64,000 nucleotides of DNA, taken from assembly GCA_902777385.1 (NCBI GenBank), contig CACYTP010000004.1, positions 1 through 64,000 on the forward strand, in the 5' to 3' direction. This document shows, piece after piece, positions 17,078 through 24,947 of this stretch; positions within the stretch are counted from its first letter, which is position 1, and each line of letters starts with the position of its first letter. A program made the position numbers and the translations under genes. The notes beneath the pieces are model-generated. The model saw only the letters and a list, made by a program, of their open reading frames with translations, had not been told where the DNA came from and did no database searches. The stretch comes from an uncultured bacterium (lineage in GTDB: Bacteria > Cyanobacteriota > Vampirovibrionia > Gastranaerophilales > Gastranaerophilaceae).

Positions 17078-17796
17078 ACAAATATATTGCCTCAGCAGGA
17101 ATTTGCTCCAGACGAAAAGCTGACGAGCTTATCGAATCGGGTGCCGTTATTGTAAACGACAAAAGGGTTACTGAACTTGGTTTTCTTGTGGGTGAAAAAG
17201 ACAAAGTATTTATAAACAACAAGCTTATTCATCCTGTCAAGCATCAGTACTACAGATTTTTTAAACCGGCAGGTTATATTACTACCGCTGATGATGAAAA
17301 AGGGCGTAAAACAATTTATGATTTACTTCCTCCGGAAATGTTTACACTCAAACCCGTTGGAAGATTAGACAAGGATTCTACAGGTCTTTTAATTTTAACA
17401 AACGACGGTGAACTTATTAATGAGCTTACTCATCCGTCAATAAAAGTACCTAAGGTTTATCTGGTATCAATAGATAAACTTGTACAGCCGCACGAACTGG
17501 AACAAATGGCTAACGGTATTGAAATTGAAAAAGGGAAGAAAGCATACGCAGATATAGAAGTTCTTGAAGTTGATAAACAAAGAACAATGATGAGGATTAC
17601 GCTATATCAGGGTATGAACAGGCAAATCAGAAAAATGTTTGAATATTTTGGCTATGAAGTAAAATCCCTCAAAAGAATTCAGCACGCAACAATTCAGCTT
17701 GAAGGCTTAAAAAGGGGTGAATGGAAACCTATCAAGCCAAAACAAATAAAAGAATTACGAAACTTTTTAAACAGGATTGCTGCAAAAAATGATTAA
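17059..17796 (+). CDS. rluB: RsuA/RluB-family rRNA pseudouridine synthase
   Basis: Converts a specific uridine of ribosomal RNA to pseudouridine. The N-terminal S4 RNA-binding domain (TRLNKYIASAGICSRRKADE, residues 4-23) is followed by the catalytic domain with VGRLDKDSTGLLILTNDG (catalytic Asp) and the GMNRQIRKMF motif. At 245 aa it fits RluB/RsuA; position 2605 of 23S rRNA is the likely target but is inferred. AAGGAG precedes the ATG. It overlaps ybgC by 19 nt and coaE by 8 nt. Confidence 0.92.
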   Translation: MPSTRLNKYIASAGICSRRKADELIESGAVIVNDKRVTELGFLVGEKDKVFINNKLIHPVKHQYYRFFKPAGYITTADDEKGRKTIYDLLPPEMFTLKPVGRLDKDSTGLLILTNDGELINELTHPSIKVPKVYLVSIDKLVQPHELEQMANGIEIEKGKKAYADIEVLEVDKQRTMMRITLYQGMNRQIRKMFEYFGYEVKSLKRIQHATIQLEGLKRGEWKPIKPKQIKELRNFLNRIAAKND

Positions 17797-18370
17797 AGTT
17801 GCGATAGCAGGAAACATTGCCTCCGGAAAATCAGAGGTGCAAAACATACTTGAAACTTTAAATTACAAAGTTCTCGATACCGATAAAACCGCACACGATT
17901 TATTGAAACTTTATTCAGACAAAATAAAATATTTATTTAAAGATTATAATATATCAGATGAATCAGGCAGTATTTCCAGAGAGAAATTAGGTAAACTTAT
18001 ATTCAGTAATGAAAGTCTTAAACAACGGCTTGAAGAATTTTTACACCCGCTTATAAAAGAAGAAATCTGCAAATTTTTTACAGACAATATTAACGAGAAA
18101 ATGATGTTTGTTGGAATTCCTCTGGTTTATGAAGCAAATATGCAGGATTTATTTGATAAAATTTTATTCATTTATACCGATGACGACATCAGAAAAGAAA
18201 GACTTATCCAACGAAACAATTACACGGAAGAATACGCCAAAATAAGGATTTCATCACAACAGCCGCAAGAGGAAAAGGTTAAACTGGCTGATTATGTAAT
18301 TTATAATAACAAAACTGTTAGGGATTTAAAAGAATCGGTTATAAATTTATTAAGCAAACTTGGAAAGTGA
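17789..18370 (+). CDS. coaE: dephospho-CoA kinase
   Basis: Last step of CoA synthesis: phosphorylates the 3'-OH of dephospho-CoA. I choose ATG 17789, giving MIKVAIAGNIASGKSEV with the Walker A motif at residues 8-15; a TTG at 17777 is the alternative. LDTDKTAH (Asp in the acceptor site), PLVYEANMQDLFD and the lid region RLIQRN are visible. About 193 aa, normal for CoaE. It overlaps rluB by 8 nt, and its end overlaps the convergent CHAP gene by 21 nt. Confidence 0.93.
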   Translation: MIKVAIAGNIASGKSEVQNILETLNYKVLDTDKTAHDLLKLYSDKIKYLFKDYNISDESGSISREKLGKLIFSNESLKQRLEEFLHPLIKEEICKFFTDNINEKMMFVGIPLVYEANMQDLFDKILFIYTDDDIRKERLIQRNNYTEEYAKIRISSQQPQEEKVKLADYVIYNNKTVRDLKESVINLLSKLGK

Positions 18371-19249
18371 AACAAATCCGCTTAAAGTCTTGCTGTCTGC
18401 CTGATAAGTTACTTCTTTTACGCTGTTTGAAGCATTACCTTCAACGGTTTTGAAATATTGTCCGTTTGGATCAACATAAGTAACAATACCTGTATGAGAT
18501 TTTCCGTTTCTTTTTTCAATCATAATGTCACCCGGCTTAACTCTGTTTTTCAAGAAATTAGCCATTGCAGCTCTACCCTGTTCATAAGGTGCTTTAAGAT
18601 AACAACCGTGTTTGTCACCCCAAGCTCTTAAATTAGATACAGCAGAAGAACCGAAATCGGACGGCAACTTATTACCAAAAATCTTTCTTGCACAGTATGT
18701 AACAAAATCAGCACACCAAGCCTGATTTCTTCCGCCAGAGAATAATCTGTTGCCTTCTCTGTCAGAATTTACTCTGCCTACAAAGCTCTTTGCAAAATTT
18801 ACCAGTCTGCCGAAAAGATTTGAAACAAATCCTGATACGCTGCTGACAACACTTCTTCCTGCATCAGCTACACTTTGAATAGCACTGCTTACAGCCTGAG
18901 TAGCTCTTGGCAACAAGCTTGAGAAGAAATCAACAATTCCTGATGATGAACCGGTAGAAACCGGAGCAGAATAAGATGCAGCCGTACTAACAGCAGGAGA
19001 AGAAGCCTTTGATAAACTAGGGAAAAAGTCTATAAATTCTGAAGAAGCACTTGCTGCAGAAGGGTTAACAAAAGTATGACTAAAGGCACTATTAAAAGAA
19101 CCATCCAAAGACGGAAATAAATCCCCCATACCACTAAATAATGATGGCATTGTATAAGATTTTGAAGCAGTCCTTGCTGTATTATAAAGCAATTCGCCGC
19201 ATAAATCCGAGCCTGCATATCTGATACCATCTACAAAAAAATTACCCAT
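18350..19249 (-). CDS. CHAP-domain (amidase/endopeptidase) protein with Ser/Ala-rich N-terminus
   Basis: The C-terminal half (about 165-299) is a CHAP/NlpC-P60-type cysteine peptidase: Cys179 in QAWCADFVTYC, His252 in GKSHTGIVTYV and Glu270-x-Asn272 in TVEGNAS. CHAP domains cleave peptidoglycan cross-links or glutathionylspermidine. The first 160 residues are low complexity and Ser/Ala rich, with repeated short motifs of the DFFPSL/DLFPSL kind. There is no Sec signal peptide, so it either stays inside, leaves by a non-Sec route or needs lysis. AGGTT sits 6 nt before the ATG. It lies downstream of rpsG beyond a terminator. Confidence 0.85.
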   Translation of the reverse strand: MGNFFVDGIRYAGSDLCGELLYNTARTASKSYTMPSLFSGMGDLFPSLDGSFNSAFSHTFVNPSAASASSEFIDFFPSLSKASSPAVSTAASYSAPVSTGSSSGIVDFFSSLLPRATQAVSSAIQSVADAGRSVVSSVSGFVSNLFGRLVNFAKSFVGRVNSDREGNRLFSGGRNQAWCADFVTYCARKIFGNKLPSDFGSSAVSNLRAWGDKHGCYLKAPYEQGRAAMANFLKNRVKPGDIMIEKRNGKSHTGIVTYVDPNGQYFKTVEGNASNSVKEVTYQADSKTLSGFVSLSKFA

Positions 19250-19334
19250 TTATAACCTAACCTATAACCTTTTCCCTACATTTATATAAAGTATTTATTA
19301 ATTAATAAATTGCATATTGTAACAAAATATTTAC

Positions 19335-19368
19335 AAAAAAATAACCCCGAAATTACTTTCGAGGTTAT
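19335..19368 (-). terminator. intrinsic terminator of rpsL-rpsG, works in both directions
   Basis: A 12-bp stem with one mismatch (19341-19352 with 19357-19368) around a 4-nt loop, 23 nt after the rpsG stop. On the minus strand it is followed by at least six T; on the plus strand five T follow, so it may also act there. Confidence 0.85.
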
Positions 19369-19390
19369 TTTTAAATTTTTGCTGCCTAAA

Positions 19391-19861
19391 TTAGTATCTG
19401 TAATGAGCAAAAGCTTTGTTAGCTTCAGCCATTTTGTGGGTATCTTCACGTTTTTTACAAGCAGCACCAACACCGTTTGACGCATCAATAATTTCATTTG
19501 TCAATTTATCAATAAATGATTTACCGCCACGTTTCTTAGCTGCTTCAATAAGCCATGAAGAAGCAAGAGCGAACCCTCTGTCTGCCTTAACTTCAATAGG
19601 CACCTGATAAGTAGAACCACCGATACGACGAGCTTTAACTTCCAATAATGGAGTTGCATTTGTCATAGCTTTTTGGAAAACTTCAAGAGAGCTTTCGTTA
19701 GTTCTTTCATTAATTTTTTCTAATGTAGCATAGAAAATCTTTTCAGCTAAAGATTTTTTACCTCTTCTCATAATTCTGTTGATGAATTTTGAGATATCTA
19801 CACTATTGTATACCGGATCTGCTAAAGGAACTCTTTTTGCAGGTTTAGAACGTCTTGACAT
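19391..19861 (-). CDS. rpsG: 30S ribosomal protein uS7
   Basis: Binds the 3' domain of 16S rRNA and nucleates assembly of the 30S head. The 156-aa length and the N-terminal [28 protein letters not shown] and KARRIGGSTYQVPIEV motifs are standard. The ATG overlaps the rpsL stop (TAATG). The usual downstream fusA and tuf genes of the str operon are absent; a terminator and the CHAP gene follow instead. Confidence 0.98.
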   Translation of the reverse strand: MSRRSKPAKRVPLADPVYNSVDISKFINRIMRRGKKSLAEKIFYATLEKINERTNESSLEVFQKAMTNATPLLEVKARRIGGSTYQVPIEVKADRGFALASSWLIEAAKKRGGKSFIDKLTNEIIDASNGVGAACKKREDTHKMAEANKAFAHYRY

Positions 19862-20247
19862 TACTTCTTACCTCCTTTTTTATCTCTTTTAGCACCGTAT
19901 TTAGAACGAGATTGCATTCTGTTTGCAACACCTGCAGTATCTAAAGTACCGCGAACGATGTGGTAACGAACACCCGGAAGGTCTTTTACCCTGCCGCCTC
20001 TGATAAGAACAACACTGTGTTCCTGAAGATTGTGGCCGATACCCGGAATATATGAAGTAACTTCAAATCCGTTTGTCAATCTTACTCTGGCTACTTTTCT
20101 AAGTGCTGAGTTTGGTTTTTTAGGGGTTGTAGTGTAAACCCTTGTACATACTCCACGTCTTTGAGGACAATTCATCAAAGCAGGAGATTTTGTTTTGTCT
20201 GTAAGCTTTTTACGTTCAGAACGTACAAGCTGATTAATTGTAGGCAT
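19861..20247 (-). CDS. rpsL: 30S ribosomal protein uS12
   Basis: Decoding-centre protein of 128 aa. [12 protein letters not shown] and the following [11 protein letters not shown] and [13 protein letters not shown] loops are intact. The lysines of the two loops where streptomycin-resistance changes occur are wild type, so no ribosomal resistance is visible. AAAGGAG lies about 6 nt before the ATG. It is first gene of a two-gene str operon preceded by a leader of about 200 nt. Confidence 0.98.
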   Translation of the reverse strand: MPTINQLVRSERKKLTDKTKSPALMNCPQRRGVCTRVYTTTPKKPNSALRKVARVRLTNGFEVTSYIPGIGHNLQEHSVVLIRGGRVKDLPGVRYHIVRGTLDTAGVANRMQSRSKYGAKRDKKGGKK

Positions 20248-20451
20248 TTTTTTCTCCTTTATTATAGTAACTCGTTTGCAAACTCATTACCCAAAACCCT
20301 TACGCATTCTGATAATGACAGGACTGCCGGTCGTTGTTTCGAAGGGGTTAAAGGTACGTTATGAACGACCTTGTCTTTGCCCTACTGCTGAACCCTACGT
20401 CCTTGATTTGCTGACACTGCCGTTTCCAGCACGAATTTTCGACAAGTGTAC
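20248..20451 (-). promoter_or_regulatory. long structured 5' leader of rpsL-rpsG
   Basis: About 200 nt untranslated between the predicted start of transcription and the rpsL Shine-Dalgarno sequence. A closing stem AGGAC/GTCCT (20320-20324 with 20399-20403) encloses a 7-bp stem GGTCGTT/AACGACC (20329-20335 with 20364-20370). This layout suits autogenous control by a ribosomal protein of the operon (S7 or S12), by family analogy. The 20248-20556 gap contains no gene, only this leader and its promoter. Confidence 0.55.
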
Positions 20452-20457
20452 ATTACA

Positions 20458-20486
20458 ATTAGACATCAAGTATAATCGATTGTCAA
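20458..20486 (-). promoter_or_regulatory. strong sigma70-type promoter of rpsL
   Basis: Minus strand: consensus TTGACA (20481-20486), 17-nt spacer, TCTAAT (20458-20463). The start is expected near 20451. This is the best -35/-10 pair in the window, as expected for ribosomal protein genes. Confidence 0.8.
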
Positions 20487-20556
20487 GTGTATGTGCCGTT
20501 TTATTGTTTATAAGATGAAACATTTTTTAATCAATTAAAGCACAAGATAAAATAAA

Positions 20557-21051
20557 TTATTCGAGGTTAAATCCGCCGTTCTTTTTGATATGTTCAACTA
20601 ATCCGCCGTCATTAAGCATTTTTATCATTACCGGAGGTAACGGTTCAATCGGGATAATAATACCGTTTGTTAAATCTTTTAAAACACCGTTTTCAATATC
20701 CAAATCCAGTTCATCACCGGCATTTATCCCGTCAGTATCACACTCTATTGCCAATAATCCGATATTAATTGCATTTCTGTAAAAAATTCTTGCGAAAGAT
20801 TTTGCAATAACTGCACCAACTCCTGAAATTTTGATAATTTGCGGTGCATGTTCTCTGGAAGAACCTAATCCAAAATTAGAACCTCCAACAACGAAATCAC
20901 CTTTTTTCATTTTTGAAGCAAACTCAGGATCAGCATCTTCAAGCACATGCTTTGCAAATTCAGGTAAATTAGACCTTAAATGAAATAATCTGCCGGGTGC
21001 AATATGGTCAGTTGAAATATTATCTCCAAATTTGAATGCTGTTCCTCTCAT
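20557..21051 (-). CDS. leuD: isopropylmalate dehydratase small subunit (LeuD-like)
   Basis: Swivelling small subunit of the aconitase superfamily, 164 aa, the short form of LeuD. It has FGDNISTDHIAPGR (residues 8-21), GGSNFGLGSSREHAP (57-71) and a hydrophobic SFARIFYRNAINIGL core. It needs a LeuC-type large subunit with the Fe-S cluster, which is not in the window. Short forms also include homoaconitase and dimethylmalate dehydratase small subunits, so leucine synthesis is the likely but not certain role. AAAGGAG precedes the ATG. Confidence 0.87.
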   Translation of the reverse strand: MRGTAFKFGDNISTDHIAPGRLFHLRSNLPEFAKHVLEDADPEFASKMKKGDFVVGGSNFGLGSSREHAPQIIKISGVGAVIAKSFARIFYRNAINIGLLAIECDTDGINAGDELDLDIENGVLKDLTNGIIIPIEPLPPVMIKMLNDGGLVEHIKKNGGFNLE

Positions 21052-21123
21052 AAGTTTCTCCTTTTGTCAATTTTATTTTACTACAAAAAAATAACATTTT
21101 GAACAATAAGGTATAACTTTTAA

Positions 21124-23433
21124 CTAAGTTTTCAGAATTGTAAACATAAGAATATTTTTGTCATCAATCCTATGATAAGAAATTGAATCACTCATCTGCT
21201 TAACCATAAATATACCCAAACCACCCAGCGGTCTTTCTTCCGGAGGCAATGTTATATCGGGATCAGGTTTCTCCAGAGGATTGTACTCTTTTCCGCTGTC
21301 AGTAAATTTTAATTCTACACTGTCAGAATTATTCTTAATCGCAAATTCAAACTCTCCTGCCTCACCATTGTAAGCATAAAATTCTATATTTGCGTATATT
21401 TCTTCCGCACACATTTCAATAGCATTTATAGTATTTTCACTAAATCCCCATTTTTTACATACTGTCTGTATCCATGGATAAAAATTTTGATAATTTTCTT
21501 TAGAAGCTAAATCTTTAAACGTCATTATATTATCATTATCGGAGCGAACGCCATTATATTTGAATATTAGCATAGTTATATCATCACTTTGCGGAACATC
21601 TCCCGAAAAAGTTTTTACCTCTGAATTTACATATTTTGTAATATCCTGAATACCTTTATCCTTTAGCGAATTTACGGAATAAAGCAAGCGTTCTTCCCCG
21701 AACATTTCCTCATTAGAGTTAAGTGCCTCTGTAACGCCATCGGTATATGTATAGACAACATCCCCCGGATTTAACTGAGTTTCATAAATACTAAATTCTG
21801 CATCTTCTATTACACCTAAAATATAATTTGAATCAATATCCAGATATTCAAAATTCCCGCCGTTTCTTCTGATTAACGGAGGATTATGACCGCAATTTAT
21901 ACAGTACATTTTACCCGAAGTCACATCAATAATTCCGACGAACATGGTTATAAAAAGACCATGTTTGTTATTTGAACAAATTTTCTTATTAATTTCCTGA
22001 ATTAATATTTTAGGATTCTGAACAGTCTGAGAAACATTGTTTATGATAGTTTTAGCAGTCATCATAAATAATGCGGCAGGAATACCTTTACCTGAAACAT
22101 CAGCAATTAAAAACATAAAATGATTATCATCTATAAAATAAAAATCATAGAAATCACCGCCAACTTCTTTTGCCGCAACCATTGACGCATAAATATCAAA
22201 TTCTTCTTTATCAGGGAAAGGAGGGAAAATAGCCGGCAAAGACGACATTTGAATAGATTTTGCAATAGCTAATTCCGAATTTATTTTTTCTCTCTCTTTT
22301 GTAATAGTTTTAATATCTTTTGTCATCTTATCAAAAGTTGAGGCAAGTTTAGCAAATTCCTCCGGCTTTTCAATTTTTATTTCAATATCATTTTCGCCCT
22401 TACTAATTTTATTTGCGATATATATAAGCTTATCAATAGGCTTTAGCAAGTGATTTTTTAGACCGTTATACAATAGGCATCCTAATAATGAACATATTAA
22501 TATCATTAAACTCGCCAACAAGCTTACTGTTTTTAAGACGTCCTTATACAGCTCCAACATTGGAATACAGACAACCAATTCCATGTCGTTTTCTAATTTT
22601 TTTTCAAAAGGTACATATATAACGTTGTGATATAAAGGTAAATAACGAATTTCTTTTAAATTATTACTGTACCAAGGAATATTTTTTAAAGATTTCCCTG
22701 TTAAATCCTTACCATTTAGGTATGGATCAGTTGTTGCAATAATATAATCCTTTTTAGGATTTGCAAAAAGTGTAAAACTACCTTTTGGTACATTATCTAA
22801 AGTTTCAAGAGATTTTATAACATTATCTATTGCCCAATCAACCGTTGATATCCCGATGATATTTTTATTTTGATCAAAAATACCTGCTCCCGCTGTTATT
22901 ATACGAGTGCCGCCACCTTCTTTTTCATAGTACGGCAAAGACCATTCAACATTGTCATCACGAGTTATATTAGGTGCAATTTCTTTGTACCAATTTTGAT
23001 TAAGATAATTGTATTCCTCTGTTTCATAGGCTTTATCAACAACTATTTGATTATTTTTATTTCTGAATGTATAAATACAAGACAATCGCTCATTAGGAAA
23101 CATTAAATGCGGTTTAAACCATATACCGCCACCCAAAGATTTAGGATAATTTTCAAAAACCTCACGCATAGTCTCAATTGCAACATTTCTGTCTTTTTCA
23201 AATTTATAATACAGTTCACCCATTAGTGCCAAATCTCTGGCATTTTTTTCTGTTCTTAAAATTTCAACGTCAATTTTTTTGGCTTCAAGCTCAGTTAATG
23301 CAACATAATACTTTGTAGTGAGTTCCGTTTCATCTCTATAATATTTATAAGTGAAAAGCCCCAGCCCACACAAAGATACGAACAGCATCAAGACTATTAA
23401 TAATATTATATTTGCTCTGATAGTTTTTAACAT
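21124..23433 (-). CDS. membrane sensor with PP2C (SpoIIE/RsbU) phosphatase and HATPase kinase domains
   Basis: Domains in order: a membrane helix (about 9-29); a periplasmic Cache-type sensor (about 45-300, with PYYEKEGGGTRIITAGAGIF and ISTVDWAID); a second helix (SLLASLMILICSLLGCLLY); HAMP (LLKPIDKLIYIANKI); a PP2C SpoIIE-type phosphatase (GGDFYDFYFIDD, ADVSGKGIPAALFM, CGHNPPLI, YTDGVTEALN, SDDITMLIF); and a C-terminal anti-sigma-type HATPase (CAEEIYANIEFYAYN, FTDSGKEYNP, GGLGIFMVKQMSD). The two enzymatic halves could dephosphorylate and phosphorylate the same STAS partner, which is encoded directly upstream with a 1-nt overlap. 769 aa. No sigma factor gene is adjacent, so the output is unknown. 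Confidence 0.93.
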   Translation of the reverse strand: MLKTIRANIILLIVLMLFVSLCGLGLFTYKYYRDETELTTKYYVALTELEAKKIDVEILRTEKNARDLALMGELYYKFEKDRNVAIETMREVFENYPKSLGGGIWFKPHLMFPNERLSCIYTFRNKNNQIVVDKAYETEEYNYLNQNWYKEIAPNITRDDNVEWSLPYYEKEGGGTRIITAGAGIFDQNKNIIGISTVDWAIDNVIKSLETLDNVPKGSFTLFANPKKDYIIATTDPYLNGKDLTGKSLKNIPWYSNNLKEIRYLPLYHNVIYVPFEKKLENDMELVVCIPMLELYKDVLKTVSLLASLMILICSLLGCLLYNGLKNHLLKPIDKLIYIANKISKGENDIEIKIEKPEEFAKLASTFDKMTKDIKTITKEREKINSELAIAKSIQMSSLPAIFPPFPDKEEFDIYASMVAAKEVGGDFYDFYFIDDNHFMFLIADVSGKGIPAALFMMTAKTIINNVSQTVQNPKILIQEINKKICSNNKHGLFITMFVGIIDVTSGKMYCINCGHNPPLIRRNGGNFEYLDIDSNYILGVIEDAEFSIYETQLNPGDVVYTYTDGVTEALNSNEEMFGEERLLYSVNSLKDKGIQDITKYVNSEVKTFSGDVPQSDDITMLIFKYNGVRSDNDNIMTFKDLASKENYQNFYPWIQTVCKKWGFSENTINAIEMCAEEIYANIEFYAYNGEAGEFEFAIKNNSDSVELKFTDSGKEYNPLEKPDPDITLPPEERPLGGLGIFMVKQMSDSISYHRIDDKNILMFTILKT

Positions 23434-23741
23434 TACTCAATTACTAAAAATTTATCAAACCCAACCATTTTAAATGACTTCAATATAGCCTCAGGAACAT
23501 TTCTGAGTTTCATTGAGCCATGAGTTGACATTTCTTTGTGTAACTCCAAAATTACTTTCAAACCAAAACTTGAAATAAAAGTAATCTCACCAAAATCAAT
23601 AATTAACTCATCTATACCTTCAGAATCTTCTATAGTTTCTTTAACTTTTGTACCGAACTCCACAGCATTATCTAAATCCATTCTGCCTGAAGCTTTTACA
23701 TATAATCCTGATACCCCGAAAGGTTTTAATTCTAATTCCAT
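23433..23741 (-). CDS. STAS-domain anti-sigma factor antagonist
   Basis: A 102-aa SpoIIAA/RsbV-type STAS protein. I use ATG 23741, behind GAGGG, rather than the TTG six bases upstream. The phospho-acceptor loop reads FISSFGLKVILEL. By alignment with FIDSSGL or FIDSTGL, Ser58 occupies the phosphorylated position, the preceding Asp is Ser57 and the following Ser/Thr is Phe59. It is probably phosphorylated and dephosphorylated by the product of the overlapping downstream gene. The two genes form a compact partner-switching operon. Confidence 0.92.
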   Translation of the reverse strand: MELELKPFGVSGLYVKASGRMDLDNAVEFGTKVKETIEDSEGIDELIIDFGEITFISSFGLKVILELHKEMSTHGSMKLRNVPEAILKSFKMVGFDKFLVIE

Positions 23742-23783
23742 TAACAAGCCCTCTTATGTAAAACAAATATAACTATAGTGCTT

Positions 23784-23812
23784 ATAATAGCATATTTATA
23801 CAATCAGGTCAA
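23784..23812 (-). promoter_or_regulatory. promoter of the STAS/phosphatase operon
   Basis: Minus strand: TTGACC (23807-23812), 17-nt spacer, TATTAT (23784-23789), about 35 nt of leader containing AGAGGG, then the ATG at 23741. Confidence 0.65.
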
Positions 23813-23846
23813 ACGAATTTTAGTTTTTAAAAATTTTCTTTTTATG

Positions 23847-23852
23847 TATAAT
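23847..23852 (+). promoter_or_regulatory. -10 box of the PAP2 gene, predicted leaderless
   Basis: Perfect TATAAT directly preceded by TG, with 6 nt to the ATG at 23859, which is the expected first transcribed base. The -35 is weak (TTTTTA at 23824). No Shine-Dalgarno sequence. Confidence 0.55.
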
Positions 23853-23858
23853 AGAAAT

Positions 23859-24842
23859 ATGATTGAATTATTGTCAGACGCAAGTTGGATAAAGCCACAA
23901 ATTGATTTTTTAGTTTGGTTACAAAACATCAGATCGCATTGTCCTGATTTGATTAATAAGTTTTTTCTCTCTGCTACGGTAATCGGAGAGATATGGGTAC
24001 CTACACTGATTTGCGGTATCTGGTATTGGTGTGTGAATGCAAAAAACGGAATATTTTTATTTTTACTATTTGGATTTCACTACATCTGTTCACAATTATT
24101 CAAAATGATTTCGTGCGTTTATCGGCCTTGGATACTGGATAACAGAGTAGAACCGCTAAAAGAAGCCATAACATTTTCACGAAGCTACTCATTTCCAAGC
24201 GGACATTCTTCAATGGCTGCATCTAATCTTGGAGGTGCCGCATATCTGCTGAGAAAGAACATTCCGCTTTGTATTTTTTTGATTATGGTCATTTTACTTG
24301 TCGGATTTTCAAGACTATGGGTAGGTGTACACACGCCGCAGGACGTTATTGTAGGATTTTTAACAGGATTAGTGCTTGTATTTGCAGGGAATTCAGTTAT
24401 AAACTGGGCAGAAAAGAGCCGAAACAGATACATTTATTTACTTATAATAATTGATATATTAATGACAACAATATTAATCTATATCACGCACTTTTGTAAG
24501 TTTCCTATGGATTACGTCAACGGGAAATTACTTGTAAATCCTAAAGGTGCAATTCATACTGCAATAGTTTGTTATGGGTATTCCTTAGGCTTAATGAACG
24601 GAGCTTTTTTATGCAGAAGATTTTTCCCGTTTGAACCAAGCGATTATTCTATAAAATCAAGAATTAAAATAGGCGTAGTCGGTTCTGTTTTAAGCATAAT
24701 AATTTTGAATACTGCTCTGGAATATTGTTTTGCAAGCGACTTCAGATACAGATATACGTTCTTAGCGGCTATAATTATCGGTTTATTCGTTACCGGAATT
24801 TATCCGCTTATATTCCAAAACATAAAAGGGTTGAAAAAATAA
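23859..24842 (+). CDS. PAP2-family membrane phosphatase
   Basis: Integral membrane phosphatase of 327 aa from ATG 23859. The complete lipid phosphatase signature is present: KMISCVYRP (KxxxxxxRP), SFPSGHSSMAA (PSGH) and SRLWVGVHTPQDV (SRxxxxxHxxxD). About eight hydrophobic segments. Family members dephosphorylate undecaprenyl pyrophosphate, phosphatidate or sphingoid phosphates, and the substrate here is not decidable. The extra C-terminal membrane helices, about 130 residues beyond the catalytic core, are like those of bacterial PAP2 proteins of the DXD-less long form. Confidence 0.9.
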   Translation: MIELLSDASWIKPQIDFLVWLQNIRSHCPDLINKFFLSATVIGEIWVPTLICGIWYWCVNAKNGIFLFLLFGFHYICSQLFKMISCVYRPWILDNRVEPLKEAITFSRSYSFPSGHSSMAASNLGGAAYLLRKNIPLCIFLIMVILLVGFSRLWVGVHTPQDVIVGFLTGLVLVFAGNSVINWAEKSRNRYIYLLIIIDILMTTILIYITHFCKFPMDYVNGKLLVNPKGAIHTAIVCYGYSLGLMNGAFLCRRFFPFEPSDYSIKSRIKIGVVGSVLSIIILNTALEYCFASDFRYRYTFLAAIIIGLFVTGIYPLIFQNIKGLKK

Positions 24843-24903
24843 AAACCACAGACATACATCAAATATTGTAAATTTATGTAAAATCAAGTAAAGTTTTATC
24901 AGT

Positions 24904-24945
24904 TTTAATCGTTTATATACTTATACGCATGTGTAAAAGGAACGA
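24904..24945 (+). promoter_or_regulatory. probable promoter and ribosome site of the giant gene
   Basis: TTTAATC (24904-24910), TATACT (24916-24921), GCATG and then AAGGAACGATT (24937-24947) immediately before the GTG start. A similar arrangement (TTTAATC, TATAC, CATG, AAGGAACACGATT) precedes the second very large gene at 59,239. The -35 is not clear. Confidence 0.4.
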
Positions 24946-24947
24946 TT

